64,000 bases of DNA, from contig SECP01000046.1 in the NCBI GenBank assembly GCA_004193285.1, forward strand, positions 49,178-113,177. The letters are read 5' to 3'. The notes below the pieces were generated by a model that was not told the DNA's origin, ran no database searches, and saw only the letters and a list, made by a program, of their open reading frames with translations. This stretch comes from Myxococcales bacterium (lineage in GTDB: Bacteria; Myxococcota_A; Polyangia; Polyangiales; Polyangiaceae). Made by a program: the position numbers and the translations under genes. Positions 28,054 through 37,021 of this stretch are shown here, in pieces; the stretch's first letter is position 1; the number at the start of each line of letters is the position of its first letter.

Positions 28054-28767
28054 ATGGATCCTGCTGCTGCTTCGAAGGCTCCGGCGCTCGACCCGATCCA
28101 GCTCGTGCTGGGCGCTTCGGGCGTCGTGTTGGTCGTGCTGTCGCTCCTGGCGGTCGCCTCCGTTCTGGTTTGGCTGATCTGGTTTTTGAAGACCGCACAG
28201 CTCGGGCGCTTGCGCTCCGCGGAGCGGAACTTCGAGCTGGAGGCCGAGACCGCGGAGCGCGCCAAGGACTTGATCGCGATGGCGTTCAAGCACAAGGACG
28301 CCCCCGGTGCGCGCGTCGTGGTGGAGCTTTCGAAGCGGCATCATCAGCGAGGGCTGTCGTCCGAGCTGCTGAGCGCGGTCGCAAAGCGCGCCCTCGCGAC
28401 GGAGCAGCAGCGCGTTACGTCCCTCATGCCCACCCTCTCGAGCATCGCCGCGGCTTCGCCGTTCGTGGGTTTGTTCGGGACGGTGTGGGGCATCATGCAG
28501 GCCTTCTTGCGCATCGGCGTCGAGAAGAGCGCGTCCTTGCCGGTGGTCGCGCCCGCCATCGGTGAAGCGCTCATCGCCACCGCGGTGGGCTTGGTTGCCG
28601 CAATCCCCGCGACTATCGCTTACAACTACGTCGACAAGCGCATCGCAGACTTGCTGGAGGAAGTGACCTCGTCCTCGGAAGCATGGGTGGAGGTGCTGGT
28701 GGCGGACCCGGCAGACGGCGGGCAGGCGCTGCACGCGCAGGCGGCTTATGGCCATCAGCGTCGGTAG
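28054..28767 (+). CDS. tolQ: TolQ/ExbB-family proton channel subunit
   Basis: 237 residues with three membrane segments: the first near residues 18-45 (VVLVVLSLLAVASVLVWLIWF) and two in the C-half (SPFVGLFGTVWGIMQAF and IATAVGLVAAIPATIAYNY). The GLFGTVWGIM and ATAVGLxxAIPA motifs are diagnostic of TolQ/ExbB. It forms the inner-membrane motor with TolR, powered by the proton gradient. It lies 17 bases after pal and overlaps tolR by 20 bases. Confidence 0.9.
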   Translation: MDPAAASKAPALDPIQLVLGASGVVLVVLSLLAVASVLVWLIWFLKTAQLGRLRSAERNFELEAETAERAKDLIAMAFKHKDAPGARVVVELSKRHHQRGLSSELLSAVAKRALATEQQRVTSLMPTLSSIAAASPFVGLFGTVWGIMQAFLRIGVEKSASLPVVAPAIGEALIATAVGLVAAIPATIAYNYVDKRIADLLEEVTSSSEAWVEVLVADPADGGQALHAQAAYGHQRR

Positions 28768-29212
28768 AGGCCGTCGCGGCGGGTTCCGCGACATCAACAT
28801 CACCCCCCTCGTGGACGTGATGCTGGTGCTGCTCGTCGTGTTCATGGTCACCGCGCCGCTGCTCACGACTGGCTTGCGCATCGATTTGCCCGAGGTGAAG
28901 GCGGCGTCGACGCCCATCAAGGACGCGCGGCTGCTCATCTCGATCACGAAAGAAGAGCGGGTCCTGTTCGGCGAGGAAGACGTCACCGCCGACATCGACG
29001 AAGCGCTCAAGAACAGCGCGCGCGTTCAGAAAGAGCGCGAGCTTTACATCCGCGCCGATAAAGACGCGCGCTACGAGATTGTCGCGAAGGTGGTCGCGGC
29101 GGCCCGCAATTCGGGCGTCGAGTCGCTGAACCTTTTGGTGGAGCCGGTCATCGAGGACGCCCCCGAAGAGCCGACGACCAACCCGAAGGGCGCGAAGGCC
29201 GGGGCCAAGTGA
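28748..29212 (+). CDS. tolR: TolR/ExbD-family protein
   Basis: 154 residues. A short cytoplasmic start is followed by one membrane helix carrying the proton-relay Asp in INITPLVDVMLVLLVVFMV, then a periplasmic domain (LPEVKAAS, YIRADKDARYEIVAKVVAAA) that is typical of ExbD/TolR. It partners TolQ. The gene overlaps both neighbours, so translation along the operon is coupled. Confidence 0.9.
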   Translation: MAISVGRGRRGGFRDINITPLVDVMLVLLVVFMVTAPLLTTGLRIDLPEVKAASTPIKDARLLISITKEERVLFGEEDVTADIDEALKNSARVQKERELYIRADKDARYEIVAKVVAAARNSGVESLNLLVEPVIEDAPEEPTTNPKGAKAGAK

Positions 29213-30096
29213 GCACCGGCGCGCTCGAGGAGCCGGTCTTCAAGGGGCGCGAGCTGGCGCTCTCCGCGCTGCTCGCTCTTCTCGTGGAGGGCGGCATCCT
29301 GCTGCTCTGGGTTTACGCGGGGGCCGGCTCGGCTCACGTCGCGGCGGCGCCCGTGGAGGGACCCAAAGAGATTCCCATAGCGGTCAAGCCGGTCGTGGAC
29401 GAGACGCCGCTGCTCAAGCTCGGCGGCAAGAAGAAGGCGAAGCTGCCGGACATGTGGAAGAAGCAAGCGCCGGTGCAGCGCTTCGAGGAGACGAGCGCGC
29501 CCTCGGCCAAGGCCTCCAAGAGCCCGGAGTCGATCCCTTCCTCCAAGCTCACCCCGCTGGACGCATCGGCGCCCCCGCCGGACGCGGAGCTCGCCAAGCA
29601 GGTCGACCAGCAACTGACGGACGCCGCGCCTGACGCCGCGCCCACCGTGGAGGGCGAAGGCAGCCCGGACGGCGTGAAGGAAGGCACCGAGGCGGACCCG
29701 CTGAAGGCCCGCGCGGTGAGCGCCTACTACGGCAAGCTGCAGGGCTGGTTCAACGCGCGTTTCCGCCCCCCGAGCGAGGGCGCTCCGTGCGCGGAGCTGA
29801 AGAAGCTCGGCGCGAGCGTCGTCGTCACGGTTTCGGGTGACCGTAGTGTCGGCGGGTACTCGCTCGTCAAACCGAGCGGCAACTCCGAGTTCGACGCGCG
29901 CGTTCGCACCATGCTGGACGGCGCGAAAGGCGAGCAGCTGCCGCCGCCACCGCCGCTCTACCCGGATATTTTAGGCCAGTCCCTCCCGCTGAGGCTCACC
30001 GGCCAGAACGTAAAATGCAATGACGCCCCATCCGCGCCCTCTCCGCCATCGCCTGCGCCGCCTTCCGAGCCTGCTCCGGAGCCTGAGCAACCTTAG
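29209..30096 (+). CDS. tolA: TolA/TonB-like energy transducer
   Basis: 295 residues from a GTG overlapping the tolR stop. One N-terminal membrane helix (LALSALLALLVEGGILLLWVY), a long Pro/Ala/Lys-rich periplasmic spacer, and a C-terminal TonB/TolA-type domain (YYGKLQGWFNARFRPPSEG, GGYSLVKPSGNSEFDARV). It spans the periplasm to transmit force to TolB/Pal. After the domain there is a Pro-rich tail (APSPPSPAPPSEPAPEPEQP) encoded in the stretch that also encodes the start of tolB in another frame. Confidence 0.83.
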   Translation: MSTGALEEPVFKGRELALSALLALLVEGGILLLWVYAGAGSAHVAAAPVEGPKEIPIAVKPVVDETPLLKLGGKKKAKLPDMWKKQAPVQRFEETSAPSAKASKSPESIPSSKLTPLDASAPPPDAELAKQVDQQLTDAAPDAAPTVEGEGSPDGVKEGTEADPLKARAVSAYYGKLQGWFNARFRPPSEGAPCAELKKLGASVVVTVSGDRSVGGYSLVKPSGNSEFDARVRTMLDGAKGEQLPPPPPLYPDILGQSLPLRLTGQNVKCNDAPSAPSPPSPAPPSEPAPEPEQP

Positions 30097-31381
30097 CCTG
30101 CTCAGCGCGCTGTTCATCAGCTCGCCCGCCCTGGCCCAGGCCCCCACGCCGCCGCCGGACGAGACCGCGCTCGGTGAGATTTTGGTCACCGGCTCGCAAG
30201 CCGCGGAAAAGCTACCGCGCATCGCGATTCTGCCTTCGCTCAGCCCCGACTACGAAGACGTGATCGTGCGCGGCGTCGTGCGGCGGGACTTCGAGCTCAC
30301 CGGCTTGTTCGACGTGATCGCGGACGACAAGGCGCCGGCCGGCATGTACGGCTTCGAAGACGCGGTGGACGTGGAGGCGTGGCGCAAGCTGGGCGCCGAA
30401 GCGATCGTCAAGGTGGCGGCGCGAAAGACGACCGGCGATCAGATTCAGGTCTTCGGGCTCGCCTACTTGATGAGCAGCGGCAAGAAGCCGGTATTCGAGA
30501 AGAGCCTGGTCGTGAAGAAGACGGAGGCGCGGGTCACCGGCCACCGCATCGTGGACGCGCTGCTCGGCGCGCTCACCGGGCGACCCGGCGGCTTCGCGAG
30601 CGAGCTGACGTTTTCGGGCCGTTGGGGCAAAAACCGCCGCATTTTTCGCATGGATGCGGACGGTAACGGCCTGCTCCCCTTCACGGACGTGAAGGACACC
30701 GCCATCGCTCCCGCGTTCGGTCCTGGCAACAAGATCTTCTACCTGGTCAGCCACGAGTACGCGCCGTTCAGCTTGGCTGCGTACGCCAACCAGAAGAACG
30801 AAGCGGTCACGCTACCGTTCAAGACCTCGCTGTACGGCGTCTCGCTCAGCCGGGACGGCAAGCAGCTGGCCCTCGCGGTCTCGAACGCGGGCAAGAGCGC
30901 CATTTACGTCGGCAACCCGGACGGCAGCGCGATGAAGAGCGTCTCGACGACGGAGCTGGCGACGCGCCCGGTGTTCAGCCCCACCGGCAAGCTGTCGTGG
31001 ATTGGCGGCGAGGCCAAGCAGGGCACTCAGCGCGTCTACTTGGACGGCAAGCCCGTGAGTCCTCCCGGTTTTACCGCTGGCGGCCAAACGTTCTGCGACA
31101 CCGAGGACGGCGTGCGCGTCGTCTACTCCGTGGCGACGGGCGGCGGTAAGCAGGACCTCGTGATGGGTGACGAGAAGGGCCGCGTGATCGGGCGCCTCAC
31201 TCAGGGGCAAGGCTCCAACACGCACCCCGCCTGCAGTCCCGACGGCCGCCTGCTCGCGTTCTTCTCCACCCGGGGCAGCGCGCCTGGCATCTACGTCATG
31301 TCGCTCAAGAGCTTCCGCACTCAGTCCATCTCCACTCAGACGGGTGAGGGTCTGAGCTGGGCCGCCTTGCCGTCTCCGTAG
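30020..31381 (+). CDS. tolB: Tol-Pal system beta-propeller protein TolB
   Basis: 453 residues. The signal peptide (LSNLSLLSALFISSPALAQA) needs the ATG at 30020, so the gene overlaps tolA by 77 bases. An N-terminal alpha/beta domain (PRIAILPSL, DYEDVIVRGVVRRDFELTG) precedes a six-bladed propeller with repeated blade motifs such as GVSLSRDGKQLALAVS, FSPTGKLSWIGG and CSPDGRLLAFFS. It is periplasmic and bridges Pal and TolA. It is the last gene of the operon; a stem-loop follows the stop. Confidence 0.9.
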   Translation: MTPHPRPLRHRLRRLPSLLRSLSNLSLLSALFISSPALAQAPTPPPDETALGEILVTGSQAAEKLPRIAILPSLSPDYEDVIVRGVVRRDFELTGLFDVIADDKAPAGMYGFEDAVDVEAWRKLGAEAIVKVAARKTTGDQIQVFGLAYLMSSGKKPVFEKSLVVKKTEARVTGHRIVDALLGALTGRPGGFASELTFSGRWGKNRRIFRMDADGNGLLPFTDVKDTAIAPAFGPGNKIFYLVSHEYAPFSLAAYANQKNEAVTLPFKTSLYGVSLSRDGKQLALAVSNAGKSAIYVGNPDGSAMKSVSTTELATRPVFSPTGKLSWIGGEAKQGTQRVYLDGKPVSPPGFTAGGQTFCDTEDGVRVVYSVATGGGKQDLVMGDEKGRVIGRLTQGQGSNTHPACSPDGRLLAFFSTRGSAPGIYVMSLKSFRTQSISTQTGEGLSWAALPSP

Positions 31382-31455
31382 AGCGGGCGGAGCCGCGCGC
31401 TCGGCGGCTTGGCCCGGTCACGACACGGCAGCTTCTGCGGGCGAGCTGCGGAGTG

Positions 31456-31481
31456 GCAGCCCCACCCGCGAAAGGGGCTGC
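31456..31481. terminator. Stem-loop between convergent tolB and SCP2-like genes
   Basis: GCAGCCCC (31456-31463) pairs perfectly with GGGGCTGC (31474-31481) around a 10-base loop. It ends right at the stop of the minus-strand gene and 75 bases after tolB. There is no T-run, so it is a weak or Rho-assisted bidirectional terminator at best. Confidence 0.45.
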
Positions 31482-32054
31482 TCAGCCGACGAGCACGGAG
31501 CTGAGGGCCATGGCGACGTCCATGCGGCCCTGCATGCGAATCTTGCCGTCCATGAGCAGCTCGAACGGGTTCTTTTCGCCGCGCGATAGCGCCCAAAAGT
31601 CCACCGCGGCGAGGCGCACGGTGCAGGCGGGAGGCACCGCGCCCGCAACCAGGCTACCCGGCGAGAGCAAGAGCGTGCGTACCAGGTCTTGCTCGGTGAT
31701 CTCGAAGGCGACGCTGCCGTCCACGTTGCGGATGAGGGCGGCGCGCTCGGCGTCCAGCGAGAGGGAGCGCAGGGCGAGCACGCGGTCACTGACGCCGTCT
31801 TCGAACAGCGGGCCACCTTGGCGGATGAGCTCCGCGAAGTCCGCCTCGCTCAAAGAGACTTGCAAGACCGCGTCCGTGGGAGCGCCGTCTTCCACGAGCA
31901 GGGCGCCGGAAGCGAGCCGGAGGGCGTAGCTGCCCGCGCCGACGTGAAAGACGAGCGCACCTGGCGACGTCACGGCGGGGGCACCGGCGCGCGCGAACCA
32001 GGCGGGAAGGTAGCTTTGAAAGAACTCGCGGGGGGCGGTAGGGACCGAGGTCAC
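31482..32054 (-). CDS. SCP2 sterol-carrier-like protein
   Basis: 190 residues from GTG 32054 (GTGA overlap with the PilZ stop). The C-terminal region LAAVDFWALSRGEKNPFELLMDGKIRMQGRMDVAMAL (shown in part) fits the SCP2 fold, where xFxxLxxGxxNPxxxFxxGKxxxxGxxxxA is the recurring pattern. It has no signal peptide. SCP2-like proteins bind lipids or serve as lipid-transfer modules. Coupling to a PilZ protein is unusual; what they do together is unknown. Confidence 0.72.
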   Translation of the reverse strand: MTSVPTAPREFFQSYLPAWFARAGAPAVTSPGALVFHVGAGSYALRLASGALLVEDGAPTDAVLQVSLSEADFAELIRQGGPLFEDGVSDRVLALRSLSLDAERAALIRNVDGSVAFEITEQDLVRTLLLSPGSLVAGAVPPACTVRLAAVDFWALSRGEKNPFELLMDGKIRMQGRMDVAMALSSVLVG

Positions 32055-32353
32055 GACTTCAACAGCTCGCTGATGGCGTGGGTTTCACGGGCACCGAGCA
32101 GCCCGAACTGGACGCCGAAGCCTTCCGGCTTGAGCCAGCGGACGATGCCCGGAAGGCGGGCGTCCGCCTTGGTGTTCGGCAGACGCAGCACGATGCTAAC
32201 CTGAGTGCCGAAGCTGGGTTGCTCGCTCGACTCGATGAACATGCCGCCGACGCTGATGTCCTTGGAGAGGCCAGAAAAGGTGGCTCCCCCGCCCACCTCA
32301 CACGTGACGGGCACGGCCAAGGGGACTCGGGGATGACTTCGCTTGTCCTGCAC
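32051..32353 (-). CDS. PilZ-domain c-di-GMP binding protein
   Basis: 100 residues, a single PilZ domain. The motifs are close to consensus: KRSHPRVPLAVPV (RxxxR-like basic element with R-x-x-x-R spacing) and KDISVGGMFIES (D/N-x-S-x-x-G). The C-terminal strand region GVQFGLL follows. It should bind cyclic di-GMP. It overlaps the SCP2-like gene by four bases and is divergent from the 32374 gene. Confidence 0.87.
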   Translation of the reverse strand: MQDKRSHPRVPLAVPVTCEVGGGATFSGLSKDISVGGMFIESSEQPSFGTQVSIVLRLPNTKADARLPGIVRWLKPEGFGVQFGLLGARETHAISELLKS

Positions 32354-32373
32354 GACACCTCGGGAGCAGGCTG

Positions 32374-33381
32374 ATGGAGCCCGCCGAAGATGAATCCTTG
32401 GAACCTTCGGGCCAGGCTGTCAAGAAACCGAAAGCACAGGGGGTTTCTGCCTTGGCCGGCGCCTCTGGCGAGCGGCGTTTTGCTCGGCTCTTCGAAGGGT
32501 GGGAGCTTGGCGCCATCACGGTCGGATTGGTGCTCGCCACCGCGCTCCTCGCCGTGCCTCGCGCGGCTCGCCCCGGCCTCTTTCCGGTTCCGCTGGCGGA
32601 CCCGGCCGAGGACCGCGCCGCGCACGAACGCAGCCAAGCCCTGGCCGAGCTCGCCGCGCGTGAAGGACTACCGTTCGAGACGCGCGCGGTGGGGGACGCC
32701 CTGCGCCGCCTCGGGGTAGCGCTCTCCGGCGGGGACGGCGACCCGGACCACCTGGGCCGGCTGCTCACGGAGCGGGTGCAAGCCGCGCTCGCGGCCGGCC
32801 AGACAGAGGCGCTCCTGCGCCTGCGGGCGGTCCAAGAACAGCTGTTCGTGGGCGCGGTGCGGGCGCACATCGGGGAGGGGGGGCAGCCGGCGCACCCGGA
32901 GCTCGCGGCGCTGGGCGGGGACTTCGCGACGCGCGCGGCGCGCAACGGCTGGGTGGAAGACGGGCGCTGTGTGGCGAGCGACGCCGAGCTCGAGACGCTG
33001 TTCTCCCGCCGCTGGCTGGAGCTCACGCGACTACGCGAGCACGCGCTGTTCCGACCGACGCTCAGCGACGTACGGCGCTTCTATCGCTTTCTGCTGCTGC
33101 ACCCGGAGCTTGGCACGGACAGCCAGGCCGCGCCGGAGCTCGAGCGCGCGGCGGTGAGGCTGCGCTACGTGGAGGCCTTGGCAAAACGCGACACCGAGTA
33201 CCCGCTCGGCCTGGCGCGGGGGAGCCTGCTCGGGCAGCTGGGGCAGAGGCCGCTCAGCGCGCAAGCCCTCAGCCAGTACCTGAGCCGGCCCGCAGGCGCG
33301 GCATTCAACCTGCGGGCCAGGAATTACCTGATTTACGCCGCCGCGAACCAAGCGGGGGACCCCGGGTCGGAAGACTTTTGA
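32374..33381 (+). CDS. Single-pass membrane protein, unknown function
   Basis: 335 residues. A charged cytoplasmic N-terminus of about 45 residues, one membrane helix (GAITVGLVLATALLAVPRAA), then a long helical, Leu/Arg/Glu-rich periplasmic domain with LTRLREHALFRPTLSDVRRFYRFLLLHPEL. It has no catalytic motif that I recognise. The domain looks alpha-helical throughout, perhaps TPR-like. It lies 46 bases upstream of mfd on the same strand. Confidence 0.65.
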   Translation: MEPAEDESLEPSGQAVKKPKAQGVSALAGASGERRFARLFEGWELGAITVGLVLATALLAVPRAARPGLFPVPLADPAEDRAAHERSQALAELAAREGLPFETRAVGDALRRLGVALSGGDGDPDHLGRLLTERVQAALAAGQTEALLRLRAVQEQLFVGAVRAHIGEGGQPAHPELAALGGDFATRAARNGWVEDGRCVASDAELETLFSRRWLELTRLREHALFRPTLSDVRRFYRFLLLHPELGTDSQAAPELERAAVRLRYVEALAKRDTEYPLGLARGSLLGQLGQRPLSAQALSQYLSRPAGAAFNLRARNYLIYAAANQAGDPGSEDF

Positions 33382-33427
33382 GCTTCGGGCGCGGCGGCCT
33401 GGGCCCTGCTAAAACCGCGCCCCCGCA

Positions 33428-36400
33428 GTGCAACGCTTCCTCGCTCCCCTCCCCGAAGATCGCAGCATCCTCACGATCGAAGAGCTTGCCCGGCGCGCTC
33501 GAGCCGGCACCGGTAGGCTCGACTGCGTTGGGGTCGAAGGCTCCGGCGCGGCGCTCGTGGCGCACCGGTTGGCCAGCCGCGGCGCGTCGCGCGTCATCTG
33601 CCTGTGCGCGGATCCAGAGGTGGCCCAGCGCACTCAGAGTGACCTGTCGTCTCTCGTGCGCGGGCTCGGCTTCGCGAAGCTGCCGGCGCTGAAGAACGTC
33701 GCGGACCCGCTGCTCATCACGGCCCAAGAATCCACGCCGTACGCGGAAGCGCGCGCCGACCGGCGCTTGTCGATGCTGCGCGCCGGCGCGCTGTATCAGC
33801 TCGCGGCGGGGCTGCCGTCGCAGCTCGTCGTGATCACGGCCGGCGCGCTCGTGCGCCGAGTTCCTCCGCGGCGGGTCATTCAAGACGGCGGCGCCACGAT
33901 CGAGACGGACAGCGAGGTGGACGTGGCGGCGCTCGCGAAGCGGCTGGATTTTGCGGGGTACCTGCGGGTGCCGCTCGTGGAAGATCCGGGCAGCTTCGCG
34001 GTGCGCGGCGGCATCTTCGACGTGTGGCCGAGCTCGGCGGACGCGCCGGTGCGCGCGGAGCTTTACGGGGACCTGGTGATGGGGCTGCGCACCTTCGACC
34101 CCGAAGACCAACGCACCTTGGACGAAGTGCGCTCGGTCTTGATTCCGCCCGCCACCGAGGCGGTGCAGGAGCCCAAGAGTGAGCTGCGCGCCAAGGAAGC
34201 GCTCCGCAACCTGTGCGACTCGGTGGACTACCCGACCACCAAGGCGCGCGCGCTGATCGACGACATCGCGTCCGGCCGCACCTTCTTCGGCGCTCAGGGT
34301 TACCTGCCCGCGTTCTACGAGCTCGAGTCCCTGTTCGACTACTTCGGGCCGGAAGACGTGCTCTTGGTGGAGGACCCGCCCGCGGTCGTGCGGGCGCTGC
34401 GCGACGAGCTGACGCGCGCCCGCGAGGGTGAGGCGGCGCGGCGCGGCTTGCCGCATTTTGCGCTAGAAAAGCTGTACGTCGCCGAGGAGCAGCTCGGCAA
34501 GGAGCTCGGCGCGCGCAGCTTGGTCTCTCTCCACCGCGCCGGCGTGCACGGCCCGGAAAGCGCGGATGCCATCGACCAGCTCGAGCACGCGCCGCACGAC
34601 GCGCCGACGCTCGCGCTGCAAGACCAGAGCGAGCTGGAGCGCGCCATCAAGGCGATCCGCCAGGTCAAAGGCAAACACGACGCGCTGGACCCGCTCGTGG
34701 AGGCGATCCACGAGTGGCAGGAGGCGGGGCTGACGACGCTCATCGGAGCGCGCACCGTGACCCAGGCCGACCGCTTGGTGACGTTGCTCAAGCACCGCGG
34801 CGTCAGCGCGACCCGCACCGGTGACGAAGGCGCGGCGCCTGGCAGCTACCCGCTTCGCATCGTGACCGCCCCGCTCGCGCGCGGCGTGGTCGCGCAGAGC
34901 GAAGGCTTCGTGCTCGTCACGGAGGAAGAAATTTTCGGCGCGCGCGCCAAGCGCAAAGCGGAGCCGAAAAAGGGCAACACCAAGGCGTTCCTCGAAGATC
35001 TGCGCACGCTGGACCCGGGCGACATGGTCGTCCACAGCGACCACGGCATCGGCCGGTACCTAGGCCTCGAGCGCAAGCTGATCGGCGGCGTGGGGGTGGA
35101 CCTGCTGGTCGTGGAGTACGGCGGCGGCGACAAGCTGTTTCTGCCCGTCCACCGGCTGAGCCAGATCCAGAAGTATTCGGGCGGCGAGGGCACCCCCAAG
35201 CTGGACCGCCTCGGCGGGCAGACCTTCTCGAAGACGAAGGCCAAGGTCGAGCGTCACGTCCGCCAAATGGCAGACGACCTCTTGCGGCTCGCGGCGGAGC
35301 GTAGCGCGGTAACGAAGGAGGCGCTCGAGCCGCCCGGTGACGACTACCAGGCGTTCGAGGCCGCGTTCCCGTTCGAAGAAACGCGCGACCAAGCGAGCGC
35401 CATCACCGAGGTGCTGTCGGACTTGCAGAGCACCAAGGTCATGGATCGCCTGGTGTGCGGCGACGTCGGCTTCGGCAAGACGGAGGTGGCGCTGCGCGCG
35501 GCGTTCTTGGCCGCGAGCCAGGGTCGGCAGGTGGCCTTGCTCTGCCCGACCACGGTGCTGGCCCAGCAGCACTTCCTCACGTTCGCGGGGCGTTTTGCCG
35601 AATACCCGCTCACCGTGAAGGTGCTGAGCCGCTTCGAGAGCAAAGCCGAGCAGACCGAGACCCTCAAGGGGGTGAAAGACGGCAGCGTGGACGTCCTGGT
35701 CGGTACGCACCGCGTGCTCTCCAAGGACGTGCACTTCAAGAACTTGGGGCTGCTCATCGTGGACGAGGAACAGCGCTTCGGCGTGACCCACAAGGAGCGC
35801 ATCAAGCAGCTGAAGACTTCGGTGGACGTGCTCACCCTCAGCGCCACCCCCATCCCCCGCACCCTGCAACAGGCGGTCGGCGGCTTGCGCGACATGTCCT
35901 TGATCTCCACCGCGCCGGTGGACCGCCGGGCGATTCGCACCGTCGTCTCGCAGTTCGACGAGATTTTGCTGCGTGAGGCGGTGCTGCGAGAGCTGTCGCG
36001 CAGCGGTCAGGTCTTCTACGTCTACAACCGCGTCGAAGGCCTGTACGAGCGCGCCGACAAGCTCAAGCAGCTCATCCCCGAGGCGCGCATCATCGTCGGC
36101 CACGGGCAGATGTCGGAGGGCGCGCTGGAGCAGACGATGCTGGACTTCGTGGAGGGCAAGTACGACATCCTCGTCGCCACCACGATCATCGAGAGCGGGC
36201 TGGACATCCCGCGCGCCAATACGATGATTCTGGACCGCGCGGATCTGTTCGGGTTGGCGCAGCTGTACCAGCTGCGCGGCCGCGTTGGCCGAGGCAAGGA
36301 GCGAGCGTATTGCTACCTGCTGGTGCCGCCGCCCAGCCAAATGACGGACGAGGCGCGTGCGCGCATCGAGGCGCTGGAGCGCCACACGGAGCTCGGCTCG

Positions 36401-37021
36401 GGCTTCCGGATCGCCGCGCTCGACATGGAGCTGCGCGGCGCCGGCGACCTGCTGGGCGGCGAGCAGAGCGGCTTCGTGGCGAGCGTCGGGTTCGAGCTGT
36501 TCGTGCACATGCTGGAGGAAGCCACGCGTGAGCTGCGCGGGGAGCACGTGGTGCACGAGGTGGATCCGGAGCTCTCGTTCGACGTCGAGGCGCTGCTACC
36601 GGAGAGCTACGTGGCCGAAGTGGGCGTGCGCTTGTCGCTGTACAAGCGGCTCTCCAGCGCGAGCGACGACGGCGAGATCACGCAGCTCGCGAGCGAGATG
36701 GAAGACCGCTTTGGTCCACCACCGCTCGAAGCCAAGCAGCTCATCGAGCTGATGCGGCTCAAGACCGAGCTCCGCAAGCTGCGGGTCCTCGGCTGCGAGG
36801 CGACCGCCAAAGCGGTCAGCTTGCACCTCGCCGACGACACCCCGCTCGACCCCGCGAAGGTGGGCGCGCTCGTGGCGACCAAGAAGTCGCCGTACAAGCT
36901 CTCGCCGGATGGCCGCCTCACGCGCCGCGCGCTGGAGACGGAGGCGCTCTCCAATGGCCTGGTGCTCGCCGATACGATGCTGGACGAGCTCGGCAAATGC
37001 CTGAAGGATTCTAACGCTTGA
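33428..37021 (+). CDS. mfd: Transcription-repair coupling factor
   Basis: 1197 residues from GTG 33428; normal Mfd length. Domain order: UvrB-like N-terminal part, a CarD/RID RNA-polymerase-interaction domain (DPGDMVVHSDHGIGRYLGLE near residue 525), a RecG-like SF2 motor with Walker A CGDVGFGKTEVALR, DEEQ box IVDEEQRFG, motif III LSATPIPRTL and motif VI QLRGRVGRGKERAYCYL, and a TRCF C-terminal domain. It releases stalled RNA polymerase and recruits UvrA. The last 11 bases overlap the convergent Hedgehog-like gene. Confidence 0.95.
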   Translation: MQRFLAPLPEDRSILTIEELARRARAGTGRLDCVGVEGSGAALVAHRLASRGASRVICLCADPEVAQRTQSDLSSLVRGLGFAKLPALKNVADPLLITAQESTPYAEARADRRLSMLRAGALYQLAAGLPSQLVVITAGALVRRVPPRRVIQDGGATIETDSEVDVAALAKRLDFAGYLRVPLVEDPGSFAVRGGIFDVWPSSADAPVRAELYGDLVMGLRTFDPEDQRTLDEVRSVLIPPATEAVQEPKSELRAKEALRNLCDSVDYPTTKARALIDDIASGRTFFGAQGYLPAFYELESLFDYFGPEDVLLVEDPPAVVRALRDELTRAREGEAARRGLPHFALEKLYVAEEQLGKELGARSLVSLHRAGVHGPESADAIDQLEHAPHDAPTLALQDQSELERAIKAIRQVKGKHDALDPLVEAIHEWQEAGLTTLIGARTVTQADRLVTLLKHRGVSATRTGDEGAAPGSYPLRIVTAPLARGVVAQSEGFVLVTEEEIFGARAKRKAEPKKGNTKAFLEDLRTLDPGDMVVHSDHGIGRYLGLERKLIGGVGVDLLVVEYGGGDKLFLPVHRLSQIQKYSGGEGTPKLDRLGGQTFSKTKAKVERHVRQMADDLLRLAAERSAVTKEALEPPGDDYQAFEAAFPFEETRDQASAITEVLSDLQSTKVMDRLVCGDVGFGKTEVALRAAFLAASQGRQVALLCPTTVLAQQHFLTFAGRFAEYPLTVKVLSRFESKAEQTETLKGVKDGSVDVLVGTHRVLSKDVHFKNLGLLIVDEEQRFGVTHKERIKQLKTSVDVLTLSATPIPRTLQQAVGGLRDMSLISTAPVDRRAIRTVVSQFDEILLREAVLRELSRSGQVFYVYNRVEGLYERADKLKQLIPEARIIVGHGQMSEGALEQTMLDFVEGKYDILVATTIIESGLDIPRANTMILDRADLFGLAQLYQLRGRVGRGKERAYCYLLVPPPSQMTDEARARIEALERHTELGSGFRIAALDMELRGAGDLLGGEQSGFVASVGFELFVHMLEEATRELRGEHVVHEVDPELSFDVEALLPESYVAEVGVRLSLYKRLSSASDDGEITQLASEMEDRFGPPPLEAKQLIELMRLKTELRKLRVLGCEATAKAVSLHLADDTPLDPAKVGALVATKKSPYKLSPDGRLTRRALETEALSNGLVLADTMLDELGKCLKDSNA

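Noticed and set aside
35060..36556. A 498-codon minus-strand frame inside mfd
   Set aside because: Antisense to the Mfd helicase motor; no motif of its own.
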